The notes below the pieces were generated by a model. The model was not told where the DNA came from. It did not search any database and saw nothing but the letters and a program-made list of their open reading frames with translations. Positions 57,665 through 64,000 of a stretch of DNA of 64,000 bases are shown here, one piece after another; positions within the stretch are counted from its first letter, which is position 1, and every line of letters begins with the position of its first letter. The stretch comes from an uncultured Halomonas sp. (GTDB lineage Bacteria > Pseudomonadota > Gammaproteobacteria > Pseudomonadales > Halomonadaceae). A program made the translations under genes and the position numbers. Location: positions 457,598 through 521,597 of the forward strand of contig NZ_CANLFS010000001.1 in the NCBI RefSeq assembly GCF_947490095.1. Direction: 5' to 3'.

Positions 57665-58279
57665 CTAGCGGATCACGACGCGTGTGCCAATATCGATCAG
57701 CCCGGCCAGCTGGTCGATCTGCTGATCGGTCACCGCCACACACCCCTGGGTCCAGTGGAACTGGCGATGAATATCGGGGTCCCCCTTGCCGACCCCATGC
57801 AGGCCGATGAAGCCACCCAACGCCGTATGCTGGGGCGGAGAGCCGTGGGTACGGTAGTAACGAAAGTAGTCATCATAGTCCTGCTGGGTATAGATCCCCT
57901 CCTCCAGGGCCACCCGCGCATGGGCCGGCGTGGGATAATCCAGCCCGATAAACAGGTGCCAGTCGCTCTCGCGATTGAAACGATTGACGCGAAACTCCCC
58001 CTTGGGCGTGGCCCCACTGCCCTCCAGGCGCATCGGCCGGGCGCCGCCCCGCCCCAGCGAGATCGGGCTGAAACGGGCCAGCTCACGATTGCCTCGATAG
58101 ACGATCAGCGTGGCCTCGTCGTCGTCCACCAATACCCAAAGCTCCTCGCTATGGCGCGGCAGGTGCGCCCGGGAGAGCTGTGTCTCGATCAGGTTGGCCC
58201 GGGCCGGCTCGATGGCCAGTAGCGCCAGCGGGGTGGCGAGGACGAGTCGACTGAAGCGGCGACGGGAGAGTGAAGTCAT
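57665..58279 (-). CDS. L,D-transpeptidase family protein (YafK-like)
   Basis: A 204-residue protein with an N-terminal signal bearing a twin-Arg-like SRRRFSRLVLATPLALLA, then a YkuD domain with GGFIGLHGVGKGDPDIHRQF and the catalytic Cys180 in WTQGCVAVTDQQ. The YafK-type branch can cut or form Lpp-peptidoglycan links. ATG 58279 was chosen. The Arg pattern may be a Tat signal or just a basic n-region. Confidence 0.85.
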   Translation of the reverse strand: MTSLSRRRFSRLVLATPLALLAIEPARANLIETQLSRAHLPRHSEELWVLVDDDEATLIVYRGNRELARFSPISLGRGGARPMRLEGSGATPKGEFRVNRFNRESDWHLFIGLDYPTPAHARVALEEGIYTQQDYDDYFRYYRTHGSPPQHTALGGFIGLHGVGKGDPDIHRQFHWTQGCVAVTDQQIDQLAGLIDIGTRVVIR

Positions 58280-58403
58280 CGTTTGGCAACTCTTGAACGT
58301 TGTTCGGGCGTCGTCGAGGGTGACCGACAACACGACTTGCGTTATACCGCATTCCCGGACGACCCGACAGGCCGGCGGGAATATCGACCCGGCAGCGGTG
58401 GCC

Positions 58404-59996
58404 TCAGGCGAATACCCCCTGACTCCTCAGGTAGTCGTCATAGCTGCCGCTGAAGTCGGTGATCCCCTCGTCACGCATATCGAGGATCCGGGTCGCCAGC
58501 GAGGAGACAAACTCCCGGTCGTGACTCACGAAGATCAGGGTACCGGTATAGTTCTCGAGCGCCAGGTTGAGCGCCTCGATGGACTCCATGTCCAGGTGGT
58601 TGGTGGGCTCGTCCATCAACAGCACATTGGGATGGGTCAGGGCCAGCTTGCCGAAGAGCATGCGCCCCTGCTCGCCGCCGGAGATCACCTTCACCGACTT
58701 GCCGATATCGTCGCTGGAAAACAGCATCCTGCCCAGGGCGCCACGCACCTCCTGTTCACCGCCGTCGGTCCACTGGGCCATCCACTCGAACAGCGTTGCC
58801 TCGTTGGCGAAGTCATCGGCATGGTCCTGGGCGAAGACACCGAGGTCGGCGCTGTCGGTCCACTTCACACTGCCGGCCTGGGGCGCCAGCTCGCCGGCCA
58901 GGGTGCGCAGCAGTGTGGTCTTGCCGATGCCATTGGGCCCGATGATGGCGATGCGCTCACCGGCCTCGACGGTCATGCCGAGCCTCTCGAACAACGGGGC
59001 CTCGTCGGCGAAACCCTGGGTGAGTCCTTCGACATTGAGCGCATTGCGATGAATCTTCTTCGCCGGCACGAAACGAATGAACGGACTGACCCGGCTGGAC
59101 GGCTTGATCTCCTCGAGCTTGATCTTGTCGATCTGACGGGCCCGGGACGTGGCCTGTTTGGCCTTGGAGGCATTGGCCGAAAAGCGGCTGACGAAGGTCT
59201 GCAGTTCGGCAATCTGCGCCTTCTTCTTGGCATTATCGGCGTGCTGGCGCTCCCGGGCGGCGGTGGCGGCCGTCATGTACTCGTCATAGTTCCCGGGGAA
59301 GAGCCGAATCTCGCCATAGTCCAGGTCCGCCATGTGCGTGCAGACGCTGTTGAGGAAGTGCCGGTCGTGAGAAATGATGATCATGGTGCTGTTACGCGCC
59401 GTCAGCATGCCTTCCAGCCAGCGAATGGTGTTGATATCCAGGTGGTTGGTGGGCTCATCGAGCAGCAGCACGTCGGGGTCGGAAAACAGTGCCTGGGCGA
59501 GCAGCACGCGCAGTTTCCAGCCCGGGGCGATCTCACTCATGGGGCCGGTATGTTGGTGCAGCGGGATGCCCAGTCCGAGCAGCAGCTCACCGGCCCGGGA
59601 TTCGGCGGTGTAGCCATCGAGCTCGGCGAAGCGGACCTCCAGGTCGGCCACGGCCATGCCGTCTTCTTCGCTCATTTCGGGCAGCGCATAGATCCGTTCG
59701 CGCTCGGCGGCGACTCCCCACAGCTCGGTATTGCCCATGATCACGGTATCGATGACCCGCTCGTCCTCGAAGGCAAACTGATCCTGGCGCAGCTTGCCGA
59801 GCCGTGCCCCGGCCTCGACCATCACCTGGCCCGCGGAGGGCTCCAGGTCGCCGCCGAGGATCTTCATGAAGGTGGACTTGCCGCAGCCGTTGGCACCGAT
59901 CAGGCCGTAGCGGTGGCCGTTGCCGAACTTGATGGAGACATTCTCGAACAGGGGCCGGGCCCCGAATTGCATGGTGATGTTGGCGGTAGCGATCAA
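58404..59996 (-). CDS. ybiT: ABC-F family ATPase YbiT
   Basis: A 530-residue soluble protein with two ABC domains: Walker [10 protein letters not shown] near residue 36 and GPNGIGKTT near 360, and signatures in both halves. The linker resembles YbiT closely ([20 protein letters not shown] and [13 protein letters not shown]). ABC-F proteins act on the ribosome E site and modulate translation. It is 93 bases downstream of the GIY-YIG-like gene on the same strand. Confidence 0.93.
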   Translation of the reverse strand: MIATANITMQFGARPLFENVSIKFGNGHRYGLIGANGCGKSTFMKILGGDLEPSAGQVMVEAGARLGKLRQDQFAFEDERVIDTVIMGNTELWGVAAERERIYALPEMSEEDGMAVADLEVRFAELDGYTAESRAGELLLGLGIPLHQHTGPMSEIAPGWKLRVLLAQALFSDPDVLLLDEPTNHLDINTIRWLEGMLTARNSTMIIISHDRHFLNSVCTHMADLDYGEIRLFPGNYDEYMTAATAARERQHADNAKKKAQIAELQTFVSRFSANASKAKQATSRARQIDKIKLEEIKPSSRVSPFIRFVPAKKIHRNALNVEGLTQGFADEAPLFERLGMTVEAGERIAIIGPNGIGKTTLLRTLAGELAPQAGSVKWTDSADLGVFAQDHADDFANEATLFEWMAQWTDGGEQEVRGALGRMLFSSDDIGKSVKVISGGEQGRMLFGKLALTHPNVLLMDEPTNHLDMESIEALNLALENYTGTLIFVSHDREFVSSLATRILDMRDEGITDFSGSYDDYLRSQGVFA

Positions 59997-60089
59997 GGCG
60001 GGTATCCGGTCGAAACAGAGTGGGGGCGCGATTGTACCGATTATTATCGCGCCTCACAGTGTCTCTGTCGGACTCAGCCTGTTTTCCGC

Positions 60090-60521
60090 TCAGTCGAGGC
60101 GTTGAATGGTGAAGATGGCCTGGAGCTTGTCCTTCTTGCCATAGAGATGCACGGTGGTGCGGTCGAAGGGGAAGCGCTCCAGGAAGGAGCTGTGCCGGTT
60201 CAGGCGCGGCTTGTGGGCATGGATCATGGCCGCCATGAGACGTTCACGGTTGACCCGGCCACAGGGGCCAATGGAGTACCAGAGTTCCTCACCCTCCTCC
60301 AGGCAGGCCTCCCACTCGGGGCGCGACTCACCATGCTGGATACCGTGACGCGCGCTGCCGCTCTCGCCCACGAAGAGCAGCTCCTGCACCTCCAGGTTTC
60401 CGGTTTCCGGGTCGCTGGCGGCGCGATAGATGCAGTAGATACCCGGCTCATCGGTGGCCTGGGCAATATCCGCATCGCTCCAGTAACCGAGCATCTTGGG
60501 CGAAAGAATCTGGTCGTTCAT
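60090..60521 (-). CDS. GIY-YIG-like small protein, function unknown
   Basis: A 143-residue protein that I do not recognise for certain. It has a pattern like the GIY-YIG nuclease fold: GIYCIYRA, then ELLFVGESGSARHGIQHG in place of YIG, and ERLMAAMIHAHKPRLN as the E...P.N helix. Active-site residues are only partly kept, so it may be a nucleic-acid binder rather than a nuclease. ATG 60521 follows a GAGGAG ribosome site. It lies between NYN and ybiT on the same strand. Confidence 0.6.
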   Translation of the reverse strand: MNDQILSPKMLGYWSDADIAQATDEPGIYCIYRAASDPETGNLEVQELLFVGESGSARHGIQHGESRPEWEACLEEGEELWYSIGPCGRVNRERLMAAMIHAHKPRLNRHSSFLERFPFDRTTVHLYGKKDKLQAIFTIQRLD

Positions 60522-60567
60522 GGCGAACTCCTCTGTCGTCGTCTTCTTGCAGCATATCACGAGCGAA

Positions 60568-61065
60568 CTAGAGCAACAGCGCCCCCTCGATGGGCACGAA
60601 TTCATCGGCCGCACGCACCAGGGCGTCCGCGGTCAACGACGCCACCCCGACGACGGTGACCCTCACGTTGAAGCGTTCTCGCAGGCGGCTCACCAGCAGG
60701 TCGAAGTCACCGTCGCCGGAGACCAGTACCACCCGGTCGACCCGCGGCGCGGCTTCCATGGCATCCAGGGTGATCCCCACATCCCAGTCGCCCTTGGCCG
60801 AGCCATCCCGACGCTGGATGAAGGGCTTGAGCTTCACGTTGAAGCCGATGGCCCGCAGGATCCCCTGAAAGTGGCGCTGACGAGGGTCGCCGCGCTCCAC
60901 CGCATAGGCATTGGCCACCACCACCTCCCCGGGGGCGGCGAACCGCGCCCAGAAGGCGTTATAGTCGAAGTGACGGCCGTAGGCCTGACGCACGGTGTAG
61001 TAGACGTTCTGGACGTCGACGAGGATGGCCAGGCGCTCCCCCTGGCCGCTCACGCCCGGTGTCAC
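60568..61065 (-). CDS. NYN-domain (LabA/DUF88-like) protein
   Basis: A 165-residue PIN-like NYN protein: [19 protein letters not shown], with Asp-Asn at the active site, then [18 protein letters not shown] and [20 protein letters not shown]. Such proteins are putative ribonucleases. The GTG start at 61065 overlaps the topA stop in GTGA, so translation is coupled to topA. An upstream frame start inside topA was rejected. Confidence 0.85.
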   Translation of the reverse strand: MTPGVSGQGERLAILVDVQNVYYTVRQAYGRHFDYNAFWARFAAPGEVVVANAYAVERGDPRQRHFQGILRAIGFNVKLKPFIQRRDGSAKGDWDVGITLDAMEAAPRVDRVVLVSGDGDFDLLVSRLRERFNVRVTVVGVASLTADALVRAADEFVPIEGALLL

Positions 61066-63692
61066 TTGCGCTTGTCCTCCACCTGCCACTTGCTGCCGTC
61101 ATGGGTGGCCTTCCAGCCGGTCGCCTTGCCGTTCTCGTCGGTCATCACGAACTGCTCCTTGGCCTTGCGCGAGAAGCGGATCTGGGCGGGACGACCGTCC
61201 GGGTCCTCGCTGGGGGCGTCGAGCAGGTAGCGGTACTTGTCGGGCAGCGCCTCGGCATGCGCCTGGAGCTCCTTGACCAGCGGCGGGCGCGTCTCGCGAT
61301 TCTTGGGAAACTTGCTGGCGGCAAGGAACAGGCCGCTGGCGCCGTCGCGCAGCACATAGTGGTCATCGACCTTCTGACAGGCCAGCTCCGGCATGTCGAT
61401 GGGATCCATCTTGGGCGGCGCCACCTCACCACTCTTGAGCAACTTGCGGGTGTTCTTGCACTCGCTGTTGGTGCAGCCGAAGTACTTGCCGAAGCGCCCG
61501 CTCTTGAGCTGCATCTCGCTGCCGCACTTGTCGCACTCGAGGGTGGGGCCATCGTAGCCCTTGATGCGAAACTTGCCCTGCTCGATCGCGTAGCCGCCGC
61601 AATCCGGGCTGTTGCCACAGATATGCAGCTTGCGCGTCTCGTCGATCAGGTAGCTGTCCATGGCGGTGCCGCACGTCGAACAGCGCTGCTTGGCGCGTAG
61701 CGCATCGGTCTCGGCGGCCTCGTCGGCGTCGGCGGCCACGGCCTCCTCGCCCGGCAGCAGGTCGATGGTGGTCTTGCAGCGCTCCTTGGGCGGCAGGTTG
61801 TAGCCCGAGCACCCCAGGAAGACCCCGGTAGACGCCGTACGGATCTGCATCTTGCGACCGCAGCTGGGACAGTCGATATCGGTCGGCACCGGCTGGTTGG
61901 GGCGCATGCCCGCCTCGCTCTCGGCGACCTGAAGCTCCTTCTTGAATTCGGCATAGAAGGCATCCAGCAGCGCCTGCCAGTTGCGCTCGCCCTCGGCCAC
62001 CTCGTCGAGACCATCCTCCATGCGTGCCGTGAAGGAATAGTCCATCAGGTCGGGGAACGACTCCTTGAGGCGCTCGCTGACGATATCGCCCAGCTTCTCG
62101 GCATAGAAGCGGCGGTTCTCCAGCTTGACGTAGCCACGGTCCTGGATGGTGGAGATGATCGCGGCATAGGTGGAGGGGCGGCCGATGCCGCGCTTCTCGA
62201 GCTCCTTGACCAGGCTCGCCTCGGTGTAGCGCGCCGCCGGCTTGGTGAAGTGCTGGCGGGGGTCGAGGCTCGCAAGGCTCATGGGCGTGCCCTGGGCCAG
62301 GTCAGGCAGCGACTGATCCTCATCCTTGCGGCCCATGGGTTTCATCACCCGGGTATAGCCATCGAACTTGAGCACTCGCCCCTTGGCCCGGAGTTCATAG
62401 CCATCGGCCTCCACGGTCAGCGTCGAGGAGAGATACTCGGCGGCGGTCATCTGGCAGGCCACGAACTGACGCCAGATCAGCTCATAGAGGCGCTCGGCAT
62501 CGCGTTCCATGCCGGCCAGGTCGGTGGCACGCCGCCCCACCTCGGAGGGTCGAATCGCCTCGTGGGCCTCCTGGGCACCCTCCTTGCTGGAATAGCGCAG
62601 GGGGGACTCGGGCAGGTAGCGCGCCCCGAACTCATCGCCGATAAAGTCGCGCACGCTGGCCACGGCATCCTTGGACAGGTTGGTGGAGTCGGTACGCATA
62701 TAGGTGATGTAGCCCGCCTCGTAGAGACGCTGAGCCAGGGTCATGGTCTTCTTCACCGAGAAGCCCAGGCGGCCGCTGGCGGCCTGCTGCAGGGTCGAGG
62801 TGATGAAGGGGGCATTGGGCTTGGAGCGAGTCGGCTTGTCTTCCCGGGAGGTGATGGCAAGCGACGCCTCACGCAGCGCCGCGATGCGCTCCAGGGTCTC
62901 GGCCTCGGAGGTGGGCCGGAAGGCCTTGCCATCCTGGCGCACCAGCTCGAAACGCACCGGCTCGCCGCTGTCGCTCGCCAGGCCGGCGTGAACGTCCCAG
63001 AACTCCTCGGGCACGAAGGCACGGATCTCTCGCTCACGCTCGACGATCAACCGCATGGCCACCGATTGCACGCGCCCCGCCGAGAGCCCTCGGGCCACCT
63101 TGGCCCACAGCAGCGGCGAGAGCATGAAGCCCACCACCCGGTCGAGGAAGCGCCGCGCCTGCTGGGCCTCGACGCGGGGAATATTGAGGCTGCCGGGGTC
63201 CTGGAACGCCTCCTGAATGGCGTTCTGGGTGATCTCGTTGAACACCACCCGCTTGTAGCGCGTCTCGTCCCCGCCGATGGTCTCGCGCAGGTGCCAGGCG
63301 ATGGCCTCACCCTCGCGGTCCAGGTCGGTGGCGAGATAGACGGCATCGGCCTTCTCGGCGAGCTTCTTGAGCTCGGCAACGACCTTCTCCTTGCCGGGCA
63401 GGACCTCGTAGTTGGCCTTCCAGCCGTGCTCGGGGTCGATGCCCATGCGCCGAATCAGCTGAGCCTCGGCCTTCTGCCGACGATGCTCCGCCTTCTCTTC
63501 CGGCGACATCTTGCGGGTCGCCGCCGCCTGTCGGGCCCGCTCCTTGGGGTCGACGGCCGTCTTCCCCGAGCCGCTGGTCGGCAGGTCGCGGATATGACCG
63601 ACGCTGGACTTCACGATGAAGTCGCTGCCGAGATACTTGTTGATCGTCTTCGCCTTGGCCGGCGACTCAACGATGACCAGTGACTTGCCCAT
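61062..63692 (-). CDS. topA: DNA topoisomerase I
   Basis: An 876-residue type IA topoisomerase: the Toprim domain starts [19 protein letters not shown] with [15 protein letters not shown]; the active-site Tyr is near 331 in [13 protein letters not shown]. Three or more C-terminal zinc ribbons follow ([33 protein letters not shown]). It relaxes negative supercoils. Complete, usual length for gammaproteobacteria. The NYN gene is coupled to its stop. Confidence 0.97.
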   Translation of the reverse strand: MGKSLVIVESPAKAKTINKYLGSDFIVKSSVGHIRDLPTSGSGKTAVDPKERARQAAATRKMSPEEKAEHRRQKAEAQLIRRMGIDPEHGWKANYEVLPGKEKVVAELKKLAEKADAVYLATDLDREGEAIAWHLRETIGGDETRYKRVVFNEITQNAIQEAFQDPGSLNIPRVEAQQARRFLDRVVGFMLSPLLWAKVARGLSAGRVQSVAMRLIVEREREIRAFVPEEFWDVHAGLASDSGEPVRFELVRQDGKAFRPTSEAETLERIAALREASLAITSREDKPTRSKPNAPFITSTLQQAASGRLGFSVKKTMTLAQRLYEAGYITYMRTDSTNLSKDAVASVRDFIGDEFGARYLPESPLRYSSKEGAQEAHEAIRPSEVGRRATDLAGMERDAERLYELIWRQFVACQMTAAEYLSSTLTVEADGYELRAKGRVLKFDGYTRVMKPMGRKDEDQSLPDLAQGTPMSLASLDPRQHFTKPAARYTEASLVKELEKRGIGRPSTYAAIISTIQDRGYVKLENRRFYAEKLGDIVSERLKESFPDLMDYSFTARMEDGLDEVAEGERNWQALLDAFYAEFKKELQVAESEAGMRPNQPVPTDIDCPSCGRKMQIRTASTGVFLGCSGYNLPPKERCKTTIDLLPGEEAVAADADEAAETDALRAKQRCSTCGTAMDSYLIDETRKLHICGNSPDCGGYAIEQGKFRIKGYDGPTLECDKCGSEMQLKSGRFGKYFGCTNSECKNTRKLLKSGEVAPPKMDPIDMPELACQKVDDHYVLRDGASGLFLAASKFPKNRETRPPLVKELQAHAEALPDKYRYLLDAPSEDPDGRPAQIRFSRKAKEQFVMTDENGKATGWKATHDGSKWQVEDKRK

Positions 63693-63882
63693 AGTGCTCC
63701 ACTAATAGTGTCGGTGACACGGGCCCGGTGCCGTGCCTGGCGAATTCCTGCCGCCCAGCCTGGGCGTATGAAAAATGCGCTTACCCTACCCCAGCGCCAG
63801 GCATCACGCCAGTGGCACGACGGGGTCGGGCCCTGTGACCCTAGACCGATGAACATGCCCGGGCAAGCATCCCCCCATACGA

Positions 63883-63917
63883 CGACGCCCCCATTGCGCA
63901 GGGCAATGGGGGCGTCG
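63883..63917 (-). terminator. Terminator-like hairpin after the truncated gene
   Basis: Perfect 15-base arms CGACGCCCCCATTGC (63883-63897) and complement (63903-63917) around a 5-base loop, 20 bases after the stop of the partial gene. No T-run follows. Between it and topA (63693-63882) I see no gene; the topA promoter must be there. Confidence 0.55.
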
Positions 63918-63936
63918 CATAGCGCCTGGTGAGCGA

Positions 63937-64000
63937 TCAGCGTGAGCCGTTACCGCCCTTCGGCTTGCGGCGATTGGCGCCGCCACGCCGCCGCGATGAC
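63937..64000 (-). CDS. C-terminal tail of an unidentified gene (5' part outside window)
   Basis: On the minus strand the last codons read SSRRRGGANRRKPKGGNGSR then TGA. A basic Gly/Arg/Lys-rich tail of this kind is typical of RNA helicases or other RNA-binding proteins, but too little is visible to name it. A strong hairpin follows the stop, supporting a real gene end. Confidence 0.45.
   Translation of the reverse strand, partial: SSRRRGGANRRKPKGGNGSR

Noticed and set aside
58110..60659. 849-residue open frame on the plus strand opposite ybiT
   Set aside because: It is a GC-rich antisense shadow of ybiT; its translation has no recognisable domain, whereas the minus strand encodes a full ABC-F protein.
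62250..63683. 477-residue open frame opposite topA
   Set aside because: Antisense shadow of topA, with no domain and composition typical of GC-rich shadows.

Overview
The window looks like a chromosomal segment of a halophilic gammaproteobacterium, most likely Halomonas or a close relative in Halomonadaceae. This rests on the leuS-lptE-holA and nqrABCDEF-nqrM gene orders, a GapB-type long GAPDH, an OprI/Lpp-like lipoprotein and a GC-rich backbone. I could run no search, so the genus is an inference. No rRNA, tRNA or CRISPR array was recognised.

Layout. (1) 1-4583, plus strand: the end of leuS, then lptE, holA, a PA2779/PA2778-like pair (small membrane protein and C39-peptidase lipoprotein) and a DUF488 gene. 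(2) 4600-16468: a lasso-peptide biosynthesis island. The minus-strand arm carries a nucleotidyltransferase, an ABC exporter and an O-antigen-ligase-like membrane protein, tightly packed. The plus-strand arm carries CobS-like AAA+ and CobT-like VWA genes translationally coupled to the lasso cyclase, then a 45-residue precursor, the RRE protein (B1) and the leader peptidase (B2). An HPr-kinase-like gene closes the island on the minus strand. (3) 16543-43682, minus strand: a Wzx/Wzy-type surface polysaccharide locus. It holds UDP-GalNAcA and UDP-diNAcBac enzymes, glycosyltransferases, a sulfotransferase, a pyruvyl transferase, a PaaK-like ligase, wzx, wzy and wza-wzb-wzc. A perfect ops element for RfaH lies upstream of wza. 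Broken IS110 and IS481 copies and an intact ISL3 copy interrupt the locus, and its centre is AT-rich. (4) 44157-64000: nqr operon, gap, mfd, two L,D-transpeptidases around an Lpp-like gene, ybiT, a GIY-YIG-like gene, a NYN gene, topA and the tail of another gene.

The most interesting system is the lasso island. Its precursor matches the known leader pattern with Tyr at -17, Pro -14, Leu -12, Gly -8 and Thr -2. That places the core start at Asn and gives a 20-residue core with Asp at ring positions 8 and 9 and a C-terminal Ser. The kinase, nucleotidyltransferase and exporter resemble the accessory set of phosphorylated lasso peptides such as paeninodin and pseudomycoidin. The CobS/CobT chelatase-type motor pair, locked into the cyclase operon without CobN, and the O-antigen-ligase-like gene coupled to the exporter are partners I do not know from any described lasso cluster.

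Possible sequence or assembly problems: galE carries three one-base homopolymer differences, and the IS110 transposase carries one. These may be real decay or read errors.
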